NCBI GenBank assembly: GCA_018065365.1 | Contig: JAGHTH010000123.1 | Location: 1 to 9,285, forward strand | Reading direction: 5' to 3' | From: Candidatus Coliplasma caballi | Lineage (GTDB): Bacteria; Bacillota; Clostridia; Oscillospirales; CAG-382 | Length of the DNA stretch: 9,285 bases | Part shown: one piece after another, positions 1-8,868 of the stretch | Numbering within the stretch: position 1 is the first letter of the stretch | Layout: the number at the start of each line of letters is the position of its first letter | Notes under the pieces: generated by a model | Told to the model about the DNA's origin: nothing | Seen by the model: only the letters and a program-made list of their open reading frames with translations | The model's database searches: none | Program-made: the position numbers and the translations under genes

Positions 1-118
1 CTTCCGGCGATGACGACCGGGAGGAAGTGGGTTGTCCGATGTTGATTTGCATTTCGCAGGACGCGAGCAGCAGGAGCGCAAGCACGCCTGCCAGAACGCA
101 AAGGGAAAGTTTTTTCAT
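1..118 (-). CDS. Lipoprotein, N-terminal fragment (window edge)
   Basis: Reading the minus strand from the ATG at 118 gives 39 codons before the window ends, so only the amino terminus is visible. It starts MKKLSLCVLAGVLALLLLAS and then Cys21: a short basic start, a hydrophobic core and a lipobox (L-A-S-C, residues 18-21). This predicts cleavage by signal peptidase II and lipid attachment at Cys21, with the mature protein on the outer face of the cytoplasmic membrane. After the cysteine comes a polar, Ser/Pro/Thr-rich stretch (residues 29-38), typical of a flexible tether. GGAG at 127-130 lies 8 bases upstream, directly after the stop codon of the Mrp gene, which supports both this start and translation from the same mRNA. 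The function cannot be inferred because the folded domain lies outside the window. The lipoprotein class is well supported; everything else is open. Confidence 0.82.
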   Translation of the reverse strand, partial: MKKLSLCVLAGVLALLLLASCEMQINIGQPTSSRSSSPE

Positions 119-132
119 GCCGTGGGCTCCGT

Positions 133-948
133 TTATTTCATCGTATCAAACAGCCTGTCGAGCCAATCGCCCTCAAAGAGTTCCAGAAGTCCGGCGTCGC
201 CGGCAGCGGCGAGTTTGGGGTTGATCGGGAGTTTGGCGACGGTCGGGATGCCGAATTTTGCCGCGACCTCGTCGGCGTGCGACGGGCCGTAGATCTCGTG
301 CTTTTTGTGGCAGTCCGGGCATTCAAAATAGGAGTAGTTCTCGACCAGACCGAGCACGGGAATGTTCATCAGTTCCGCCATTTTGGCGGCTTTGCCGACG
401 ATCATCGAAACGAGGTCCTGCGGGGAGGTTACGATCACGATGCCGTCGAGGGGGATCGACTGGAAGACGGTCAGCGGAACGTCGCCCGTTCCGGGAGGGC
501 AGTCGATGAAAAGGATGTCGGTGTCGCCCCAGACGACGTCGGTCCAGAACTGTTTGACCACGCCGCCGAGGACGGGGCCGCGCCAGACCACCGGATCGTC
601 TTCGTTGGGCAGCAAGAGGTTGACGGACATCACGCGGATGCCGGTTTTCGTGATCGCGGGGTAGATGCCGTTATCGTCCGCGAGCGCCTGTTCGTGAATG
701 CCGAAGCATTTCGGGATCGACGGGCCGGTGATGTCGGCGTCCATGATGCCGGTTTTCAGTCCCGCGCGGTTGGCAAGGACGGCAAGCATGGAGGTTACCA
801 TGGATTTTCCGACGCCGCCTTTGCCGCTGACGACGCCGATGACTTTTTTGAAAGAGGAATTTGCGTTGGGTTTTTCCAAAAAGCTCTGCGGATCGCGCGA
901 GGCGCAGTTCTCGGAGCAGGTGGAACAATCGTGAGTGCAATCAGACAT
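133..948 (-). CDS. mrp: Mrp/NBP35-family Fe-S cluster carrier ATPase
   Basis: This encodes 271 residues of the Mrp/ApbC/NBP35 branch of the SIMIBI (MinD-like) P-loop ATPases, cytosolic proteins that bind and pass on Fe-S clusters. Visible motifs are the deviant Walker A GKGGVGKS (residues 42-49), a switch-I-like DADITGPS (about 70-77), the Walker B region IDCPPGTGD (148-156) and a CPDC pair (210-213) that in this family bridges the cluster at the dimer interface. The amino terminus carries four closely spaced cysteines (Cys4, 8, 11, 15), like the extra cluster site of Nbp35 and many Firmicutes homologues. The frame stays open to an ATG at 1017, but I chose 948: the cysteine motif begins right after it, GAAAGG lies upstream at 961-966 (a rather long 12-base spacer), and the extra 23 residues are encoded by hairpin-containing leader. 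It lies 195 bases after valS and 14 bases before a lipoprotein gene. Family assignment is firm; the client apoproteins are unknown. Confidence 0.95.
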   Translation of the reverse strand: MSDCTHDCSTCSENCASRDPQSFLEKPNANSSFKKVIGVVSGKGGVGKSMVTSMLAVLANRAGLKTGIMDADITGPSIPKCFGIHEQALADDNGIYPAITKTGIRVMSVNLLLPNEDDPVVWRGPVLGGVVKQFWTDVVWGDTDILFIDCPPGTGDVPLTVFQSIPLDGIVIVTSPQDLVSMIVGKAAKMAELMNIPVLGLVENYSYFECPDCHKKHEIYGPSHADEVAAKFGIPTVAKLPINPKLAAAGDAGLLELFEGDWLDRLFDTMK

Positions 949-1014
949 AGTTGTGATATACCTTTCGGAAGAATTAGAGTGTAGTTGCAAAGGGAAAGCA
1001 GAGTTTTTTTGATG

Positions 1015-1055
1015 CACGGCTGACGCCGTGATGAAGTACGAGTCAGCAGTTTTTT
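1015..1055. other. Competing short hairpins upstream of mrp
   Basis: CACGGC (1015-1020), loop TGAC, GCCGTG (1025-1030) is a perfect 6-bp hairpin. GCTGAC (1019-1024) is also perfectly complementary to GTCAGC (1042-1047) across a 17-base loop. The two share bases 1019-1024, so they cannot form together. On the plus strand the second stem is followed by AG and six T (1050-1055), like a weak terminator, but no plus-strand gene lies upstream. On the minus strand, the mrp direction, the stems are followed by an A run instead. The structures are seen directly; any role as attenuator or antisense terminator is speculation. Confidence 0.3.
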
Positions 1056-1088
1056 GTTTTTCCTTTACACAGGTTCTTTTACGGAGGG

Positions 1089-1128
1089 GCGGGAACCGCT
1101 TTTCTTCCCAAAGAAAAGGGGTTCCCGC
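1089..1128. repeat. Long imperfect palindrome, REP/MITE-like candidate
   Basis: Bases 1089-1106 pair with 1111-1128 around the loop CCCA (1107-1110): 18 base pairs with one G/G mismatch (1098 against 1119). The outer part of the stem is GC-rich (GCGGGAACC / GGTTCCCGC) and the inner part is A/T-rich (CTTTTCTT / AAGAAAAG). Neither strand continues into a T run, so it is not a classic Rho-independent terminator. On the minus strand an alternative pairing GGGTT/AACCC is possible just before the left arm. A palindrome of this length in a spacer between housekeeping genes resembles a dispersed repetitive extragenic element or an mRNA 3'-end stabilising hairpin; which one cannot be told from a single copy. 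Confidence 0.6.
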
Positions 1129-1143
1129 GAAAACCCAAATCCC

Positions 1144-3846
<2,703 letters not shown>

Positions 3847-3854
3847 ATTGATCA

Positions 3855-3861
3855 TCCTTTC
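3855..3861 (-). promoter_or_regulatory. valS ribosome binding site that decides the start
   Basis: On the minus strand GAAAGGA occupies 3861-3855 and is followed by 8 bases and then ATG at 3846. The alternative upstream ATG at 3855-3853 shares its A with this site and has no room for a Shine-Dalgarno of its own. The start at 3846 (protein beginning MPKELEKKYDP) is therefore favoured, three codons shorter than the longest frame. Confidence 0.75.
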
Positions 3862-3868
3862 GTGGATA

Positions 3869-6259
3869 TTATTCTTCTTTTTTGAGTTTTGCGAAACTGC
3901 CCATGAGGCGTTTTTCGCTTCCGTCGTCGAAACGGATCGAATAGAGCATATCGCCCGCGAGGTCTGTGGCGGTTACGATCGTGCCGACTCCGAAGAACGG
4001 ATGACGGACACGATCACCCCCTTTGAAGATGGTCTGCGAGCCGTAACCCGACGTTTCACGCGGGTATGTTTCCCGCGCGAACGCCGAAGCGGTCTCCCGG
4101 CGGGCGCGTTCGATACGGTCGTGTCCCGTTCCGGCGCTGCCGCCCTCGAAGGCGCTGCGCATCACGCGTTCCGGCTCGACGCGGTCGGACGCGGGGATCT
4201 CCGAAAGGAAGCGCGACGGGATCTTGGAATCGGTGCGCCCGTAGAGCATTCGCGTCGCGCAATGGATCAGCCAGAGTTTCTTTTTGGCGCGCGTGATCGC
4301 GACGTAGCAGAGGCGGCGTTCTTCTTCCAGCCCGCCCTCCTGCATTGCCTGCATACTCGGGAACAAGCCGTCTTCAAAGCCGACGAGGAACACGTTCGGG
4401 AACTCCAATCCTTTGGCAGAATGGACGGTCATCAGCGTAACCGCGTCTTTGCCCTCCTCGAGCGTGTCGAGGTCGGAGATCAGCGCGGTTTCTTCCAGAA
4501 ACGACGTCAGCGTGGGCGTTTCCGCCGTTTCGTCGAACTGCTTGGCGGTCGAGAGAAACTCCTTGACGTTCTGTTCGCGTTCGTGGTGTTCGTCGCCGTC
4601 GGCGATCGCTTCTTCGTAAAGGAACGCGAGGTAGCCCGAGAAATTGACGATGTGTTCGACGGTCTGCATGACGGTATGTGTTTCGGCAAAGGCACCGAAC
4701 TCGCGGATCATTTCGGCAAATTCGGTCAGTTTTTTGCTCGCTTTCTGCAATTCGGGGTAGTCGGCGGCGTGTTCCACGACCGCGAAAAAGGGTTTGTGTT
4801 CGATCGCGGCGAGCGACTCGATCTTTGCGACCGTCGTTTCGCCGATCGCGCGCTTGGGGACGTTGAGGATGCGCTTCAGCCGCACCGTGTCGTTGGGGGT
4901 TGCCGCGACGGACAGGTAGGAGATCACGTCCTTGATCTCGCGCCGCTCGTTGAAACGCAGACCGCCGCAGATGCGGTAGGGGATCCGGTTGCGGACGAGC
5001 GCCTGCTCGATGTTGTTGGAGAGGGCGCCGACGCGGTACAGCACCGCGAAGTCGCTGTATTTCGCTTCGCCCGAAAGAACGGCTTTCCGCACCTCGCTGA
5101 CCACCAGCGCCGCTTCGTCCATTTGCGACGGGACGCGTTCCACCCGGATCGGCTCGCCCTCGCCGGCGTCCGTCCACAGATTTTTGCCTTTTCTGCCCTC
5201 GTTGTGCCGGATGACCGCGTTGGCGGCGTTCAGGATGTGGCCGGTCGAGCGGTAGTTCTGCTCGAGTCGGATAACTTTCGTTTCGGGGAACGTTTCGTCG
5301 AAGCGCAGGATGTTTTCGACCGTCGCGCCGCGGAAGCTGTAAATCGACTGGTCGTCGTCGCCGACCACGCAGACGTTGCACTTTCCGCTGCCGAGCTGAC
5401 GGATCAGCTCGTTCTGCGAGGGGTTGGTGTCCTGAAACTCATCAACGAGGATGTAATCAAACTGCGCGCGGTACAGATCCAGCACCTCGGGGTAATCGCG
5501 GAAGAGTCTGTTCGTGAGCAGGATGAGGTCGTCGAAATCCAGCGCGTTGCTCTCTTTCAGTTCGACGCTGTAATCGGCGTAGATTTTTGCCGTTTTCGAG
5601 ATGCGCTCGTCGCGTCCCGCGTCGGCGTCCATCTGCTCGGGGGTAAACCCTTTCTCTTTGTAGGCGGAGATCAGCGACAGCACCGAGCGGATCGAAAGCA
5701 ATTTTTCGTCGATATGGCGGCGCTTCATGATCGCCGAAACGATCTTCTTCTGATCGTCGGTGTCGTAGATCGTAAAGCTGCCGGTGTAGCCGAGGTGGTG
5801 GATATGGCGGCGCAGGATACGCACGCAGATCGAGTGGAACGTTCCCGCCCAGATCTCGCCCGCGCGCTCGCCCAGCAGGGTGCCGAGCCGCTCTTTGAAT
5901 TCGTTTGCCGCCTTGTTCGTAAACGTGATGCAAAGCACTTTGTAGGGGAAAGGCGGGCGCACGGCGCATTTTTCAAGTGCGCGGCGCATCGCGGCACGCG
6001 AGCCGTTTTCGGCCGCGCAAAGTTCGGCGTAGATCTCGTCCGCGCCGTTCGGAAGCCCTTCGTACCGATAGCCGTTCCCGAACAGGATCAGGTTGCCGAT
6101 GCGGTTGACCAGAACGGTGGTTTTTCCGCTGCCGGCGCCTGCCAGCACGAGCAGGGGACCTTCGGTCGTCAGCACCGCTTCGCGCTGCGGCGGGTTGAGA
6201 AAGCCGTAATATTTTTCAAACAGTTCACGCTTTTTCGCGTTGAACTCGGTCGCTTGCAT
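3869..6259 (-). CDS. UvrD/PcrA-family superfamily 1A DNA helicase
   Basis: This encodes a 796-residue ATP-dependent 3'-5' DNA helicase of the UvrD/Rep/PcrA family, acting in repair and in clearing proteins or stalled forks from DNA. The motifs are complete: Q-motif LNPPQREAV (21-29), Walker A GAGSGKT (41-47), Ia ITFTNKAA (111-118), Walker B LVDEFQD (271-277), III GDDDQSIYSFRGA (300-312), IV EQNYRS (333-338), V TVHSAKGLEF (611-620) and VI VAITRAKKKLWL (653-664). The C terminus (about 745-796, FKGGDRVRHPFFGVGTIV) matches the Tudor-like tail by which PcrA contacts RNA polymerase. The length between motif I and Ia is about 35-40 residues more than in classical PcrA (roughly 57-107), an insertion in domain 1A. 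The start at 6259 has GAGGG at 6269-6273 with a 9-base spacer and a promoter just upstream. It is the first gene of the left-going unit, with valS next. It is probably the genome's PcrA, but a paralogue is possible, so I leave the symbol blank. Confidence 0.95.
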   Translation of the reverse strand: MQATEFNAKKRELFEKYYGFLNPPQREAVLTTEGPLLVLAGAGSGKTTVLVNRIGNLILFGNGYRYEGLPNGADEIYAELCAAENGSRAAMRRALEKCAVRPPFPYKVLCITFTNKAANEFKERLGTLLGERAGEIWAGTFHSICVRILRRHIHHLGYTGSFTIYDTDDQKKIVSAIMKRRHIDEKLLSIRSVLSLISAYKEKGFTPEQMDADAGRDERISKTAKIYADYSVELKESNALDFDDLILLTNRLFRDYPEVLDLYRAQFDYILVDEFQDTNPSQNELIRQLGSGKCNVCVVGDDDQSIYSFRGATVENILRFDETFPETKVIRLEQNYRSTGHILNAANAVIRHNEGRKGKNLWTDAGEGEPIRVERVPSQMDEAALVVSEVRKAVLSGEAKYSDFAVLYRVGALSNNIEQALVRNRIPYRICGGLRFNERREIKDVISYLSVAATPNDTVRLKRILNVPKRAIGETTVAKIESLAAIEHKPFFAVVEHAADYPELQKASKKLTEFAEMIREFGAFAETHTVMQTVEHIVNFSGYLAFLYEEAIADGDEHHEREQNVKEFLSTAKQFDETAETPTLTSFLEETALISDLDTLEEGKDAVTLMTVHSAKGLEFPNVFLVGFEDGLFPSMQAMQEGGLEEERRLCYVAITRAKKKLWLIHCATRMLYGRTDSKIPSRFLSEIPASDRVEPERVMRSAFEGGSAGTGHDRIERARRETASAFARETYPRETSGYGSQTIFKGGDRVRHPFFGVGTIVTATDLAGDMLYSIRFDDGSEKRLMGSFAKLKKEE

Positions 6260-6293
6260 AGATACAATCCCTCATTTTAGTAATTACCTATCT

Positions 6294-6321
6294 ATTATAC
6301 TCATTCTGACAAAAAAATCAA
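6294..6321 (-). promoter_or_regulatory. Sigma-A-type promoter of the helicase-valS unit
   Basis: Read on the minus strand, a perfect -10 box TATAAT lies at 6299-6294 and a -35 box TTGATT at 6321-6316 (4 of 6 consensus bases), with a 16-base spacer that includes a T run. Transcription would start around 6287, leaving a leader of about 28 bases before the helicase ATG, with the GAGGG ribosome site inside it. The -10 is strong; the -35 is moderate. Confidence 0.75.
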
Positions 6322-6335
6322 TGCCTATTCGCATT
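6320..6335. promoter_or_regulatory. Small dyad AATGC-N6-GCATT at the helicase promoter
   Basis: AATGC (6320-6324) and GCATT (6331-6335) are perfect inverted arms separated by six bases. The left arm overlaps the helicase -35 box by two bases, a plausible place for a regulator. Five-base arms occur by chance fairly often in AT-rich spacers, so this is a weak candidate only. Confidence 0.25.
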
Positions 6336-6352
6336 CTTTTTGTGAAACCGCC

Positions 6353-6381
6353 TTGCAATCTTGCAAAATATATGTTAAAAT
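6353..6381 (+). promoter_or_regulatory. Sigma-A-type promoter of the SGNH surface-protein unit
   Basis: A -35 box TTGCAA (6353-6358, 4 of 6 consensus bases) and a -10 box TAAAAT (6376-6381, 5 of 6) are separated by exactly 17 bases. Transcription would start near 6388, giving a leader of about 38 bases. The -35 hexamer is itself a palindrome and is repeated two bases later (TTGCAA at 6361-6366), so TTGCAATCTTGCAA at 6353-6366 forms a near-perfect dyad. That arrangement could be a repressor site over the -35, but this is inference. Confidence 0.7.
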
Positions 6382-6425
6382 GAAACGAAAAGAGAATTGA
6401 TCCGAATGGAGAAGGAGTTTTTCAG

Positions 6426-8846
6426 ATGAAAAGACTTGCGGCGATTCTGCTTACAGCGGGAATTCTGCTGGCGGCGGTGCCTTTCGGCGCGGCGGCTTTC
6501 GGCAAGGAGGACAACAAATTGATCATTACACACATCAACACGTCCGGCTCGACGGAGGGCTCGGCGATCGTCGTTGCCGGAACGCACACCCAAACGCTCG
6601 GCACCAAGGGCGGTTTCGACTGGTGGCGCGTTGCGATTTTTGACTGGGACGCAAACGACGTTTGCTTTAAGGTCAAGGAAATCAACACCAAAACCGGCGG
6701 CGGTATGGGCAAAGGCACGATGCAGATCCCGAAATACGGGTTTGCTTACTGCATCTGCGTCGGAAACGACTATTCCGCTTCCGGCGGGATCAACTACGTG
6801 CAGCAGCGCATCAAGGACAGTTACGACCTGCTCGGTACGCTCAAGGTCGGCGACCGCGCGTACCTTTACAACACGCACTTGGCGGGCGGGCAGATCGTTA
6901 CCAACGGAAAAGAATGGTATCTGCCGGAATTCACGAGCGATTCCTACGTCAAGATCGGCACTCCGGACAAGGGCATGGACGGCTACGATCCGGTCAAATC
7001 CGAACACGAACTGACGCAGTATCGCATCAACATCAATCACGTCAACGACCTGCATTACGAGGTCGGCGATTGCAACCTGTTCCTTTCTTCCTACGGGAAA
7101 TGCGTCAAGAAGGATAACAGTTGGTGGTCCTGCCTCGTTTTCGCGTGGGATCAATCAAAGGAAAGTTACGTCTGCGTCGCGCTTGACACGGCGGCGGGCG
7201 GCGGCAACACCAAGGAGCCGCCGATCCCCGAGAACGGTTTCGTCGTGCTGGACTGCTCGTCGGCATCCAAGGAAGCGGTCGGCGCCTGTGCGCTCGGAAC
7301 GCAGGCCTATCTGTACAAGGACGCGAGCGGCAAATACACCGTTACGCTCAACCTGCCCGACAAGAACTTGAAGCAGGTGCTTCCGGAGGGCTCCGTTCAG
7401 GAAAAGACGCCGAAATTCTCCAACCTTTCCTACACGTCCGCTTCGACCAAGTGTTCGACCGACGGCTTCACGATCAAGTGGGAAGCGGGCAGCCCGTCGA
7501 AATACCTGCTGTCGATCAACCTTTCCACCCCGAACGGTCTGAACAAGCTGATCGTCGGGCCGATCGAGGTTACCGGCACTTCCTATACGATCCCGGCAGG
7601 CAAATTGGCGGTCGGAAATTCCTACACGGTTATGCTGACCTCGCTGGGCGGCAAAAAACTCGCGTCCGTTCCGACCATTGCCAAGCTGTACTGCGTTTCC
7701 AAGACGGCGATGAACAGTTCGCTGGCGGATAAGACGATCGTGGCGTTCGGCGATTCGCTGACCGCGAGAAGCGGTTGGGTTTCGATGTTGGGCGGTACGA
7801 TCGGCACCGAGGTCATCAACTCCGGCGTCGGCGGCGATTCCACCAAAAACGCGATCGCGCGTCTGAAAGAAGACGTGCTGGATAAAAAGCCCGACATCGT
7901 GCTGATCTGCTTCGGTATGAACGACCAGGCGCAGTCGCTGTCGAACAAGCGCCCCAACGTTCCGCTGGAAACCTACATCGCCAACATGGAAAAGTGCATC
8001 ACGGAGGTGCAGAAGCTCGGCGCGGACGTCATTCTGATCGCGCCGCACGACGCTTACAACGCGAGCGGTTATTACGTACCCGGCGGGTACGGGCTCGACT
8101 ATTCCTACGGCAACATGAAGGACTTTTGCGCGGCGGTGCGGCAGATGGCGATCAAATACGGCTGCGATTTCATTGATATTTACACCGAATCCAAGTCCGA
8201 GAACATGGCAAAATTCTTAAACGCCGGCGACGGCATCCATCAGTCCGTGTACGGACATCAGCGCTGGGCGGCATACGTCGGCAATTACCTTTTGGCAAAG
8301 TATGACGGCGAAAACAAAGCCAAAATCGAGGTCGTCTGCAAGAACGAATCGGGCAGTATGTTCGACACCTATTCCTTTACCGCCGCGATCGGCTCGAAGA
8401 TGACCGTTCCGGCAAAGGAGTTTGCGGGATGCGATTTTCTGGGCAAGGAAAAGACGCTTACGGTTACCGGAAACGAAACGGTTGTCTATCCGTATTCCGG
8501 AACATCCGCGGAAACGTCTTCGGATCCGGGCGAATCTTCCGAGCCACCGACGGAATCTTCCGAGGAGCCGGCAGAGTCTTCCGAAGAACCGGCAACGCCT
8601 TCCGAGGTGCCGACGGAATCCGGCGAAGAACCGGCAGAGTCTTCCGAGGCGGCAGCCGAATCTTCCGAGCAGGGCGTTTCCGAAGAAAGTAGTCCCGCCG
8701 ATACATCTTCCGCGGACGTTTCCGAAACTTCCGAGCCCGGAAAAGACGGCGGTCTGCCGGTCGGCGCGATCGTCGGGATCATCGCGGGCGCGGTCGTCGT
8801 GATCGGCGGCGCGGCGTTCTTCATTCTGAAAAAGAAAAAGAAATAA
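6426..8846 (+). CDS. Membrane-anchored surface SGNH/GDSL hydrolase, multidomain
   Basis: This encodes 806 residues, predicted to be exported and anchored with the bulk outside the cell. A signal peptide (1-24, AXA site at 22-24) is followed by two diverged copies of one module (about 31-150 and 198-305; shared WW pair, GGG, IP...GF and AYLY). Next come a beta-rich, possibly Fn3-like segment (329-423) and an SGNH hydrolase domain (435-625). All catalytic blocks are present: GDSL with Ser444, NSGVGGDST (465-473), GMND with Asn499, and DGIH with Asp602 and His605. A small MucBP-like beta module (632-690), a Ser/Glu/Pro stalk (691-770) and a transmembrane helix (about 776-800) ending in five lysines complete it. 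There is no LPXTG motif, so anchoring is by the helix. AAGGAG at 6412-6417 with an 8-base spacer fixes the start. SGNH enzymes remove acyl groups from glycans or lipids; the substrate here is unknown. The mature part contains 17 cysteines, which is unusual for an exported Firmicutes protein. The N-terminal module is unrecognised. Confidence 0.9.
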   Translation: MKRLAAILLTAGILLAAVPFGAAAFGKEDNKLIITHINTSGSTEGSAIVVAGTHTQTLGTKGGFDWWRVAIFDWDANDVCFKVKEINTKTGGGMGKGTMQIPKYGFAYCICVGNDYSASGGINYVQQRIKDSYDLLGTLKVGDRAYLYNTHLAGGQIVTNGKEWYLPEFTSDSYVKIGTPDKGMDGYDPVKSEHELTQYRININHVNDLHYEVGDCNLFLSSYGKCVKKDNSWWSCLVFAWDQSKESYVCVALDTAAGGGNTKEPPIPENGFVVLDCSSASKEAVGACALGTQAYLYKDASGKYTVTLNLPDKNLKQVLPEGSVQEKTPKFSNLSYTSASTKCSTDGFTIKWEAGSPSKYLLSINLSTPNGLNKLIVGPIEVTGTSYTIPAGKLAVGNSYTVMLTSLGGKKLASVPTIAKLYCVSKTAMNSSLADKTIVAFGDSLTARSGWVSMLGGTIGTEVINSGVGGDSTKNAIARLKEDVLDKKPDIVLICFGMNDQAQSLSNKRPNVPLETYIANMEKCITEVQKLGADVILIAPHDAYNASGYYVPGGYGLDYSYGNMKDFCAAVRQMAIKYGCDFIDIYTESKSENMAKFLNAGDGIHQSVYGHQRWAAYVGNYLLAKYDGENKAKIEVVCKNESGSMFDTYSFTAAIGSKMTVPAKEFAGCDFLGKEKTLTVTGNETVVYPYSGTSAETSSDPGESSEPPTESSEEPAESSEEPATPSEVPTESGEEPAESSEAAAESSEQGVSEESSPADTSSADVSETSEPGKDGGLPVGAIVGIIAGAVVVIGGAAFFILKKKKK
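8547..8672 (+). repeat. 63-bp tandem duplication in the stalk region
   Basis: Two adjacent 63-base units (8547-8609 and 8610-8672) encode 21 residues each (708-728 and 729-749), identical at 15 of 21 positions. CCGACGGAATC and CCGGCAGAGTCTTCCGA recur at exactly 63-base spacing. Shorter copies of the TCTTCCGA core extend on both sides (about 8513-8735), encoding repeated SSE motifs of a flexible, acidic stalk. In-frame repeats like this can change length by slippage or recombination without breaking the protein. Confidence 0.8.
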
Positions 8847-8868
8847 CGAATAAAGGGGGAAACAAAAC

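Larger units (their letters stand above)
949..1143. other. valS-mrp intergenic region with hairpins
   Basis: These 195 bases separate the valS stop from the mrp start. I see no coding sequence. The region holds a long imperfect palindrome (1089-1128), a pair of competing short hairpins (1015-1047), and several A/T homopolymer runs. On the minus strand, the direction of the flanking genes, neither structure is followed by a T run, so no standard intrinsic terminator for valS is visible. I also find no convincing -35/-10 pair for mrp; the nearest -10-like hexamer (TCTAAT on the minus strand, just upstream of the mrp ribosome site) lacks a good -35. Whether mrp is read through from valS or has its own promoter is therefore unresolved. 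Confidence 0.6.

Noticed and set aside
949..1017. The 23-residue amino-terminal extension of Mrp from the ATG at 1017.
   Set aside because: There is no ribosome site at 1017, the extension lacks similarity to the family, and it begins inside a hairpin. The start at 948 places the cysteine motif at the amino terminus, as expected.
1089..1128. Intrinsic terminator for valS.
   Set aside because: The stem is strong, but the minus strand continues as CCCTCCGTAAAAG with no U-tract, so it does not meet the criteria.
8430..8740. CRISPR-like array from the repeated TCTTCCGA units.
   Set aside because: The units are in frame within a coding region, directly adjacent and without unique spacers of constant length; they encode a Ser/Glu/Pro stalk.
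8760..8846. Sortase (LPXTG) anchor at the C terminus of the SGNH protein.
   Set aside because: No LPXTG-like motif precedes the hydrophobic helix (the sequence there is KDGGLPVGAIVG), so a plain membrane anchor with a lysine stop-transfer tail fits better.
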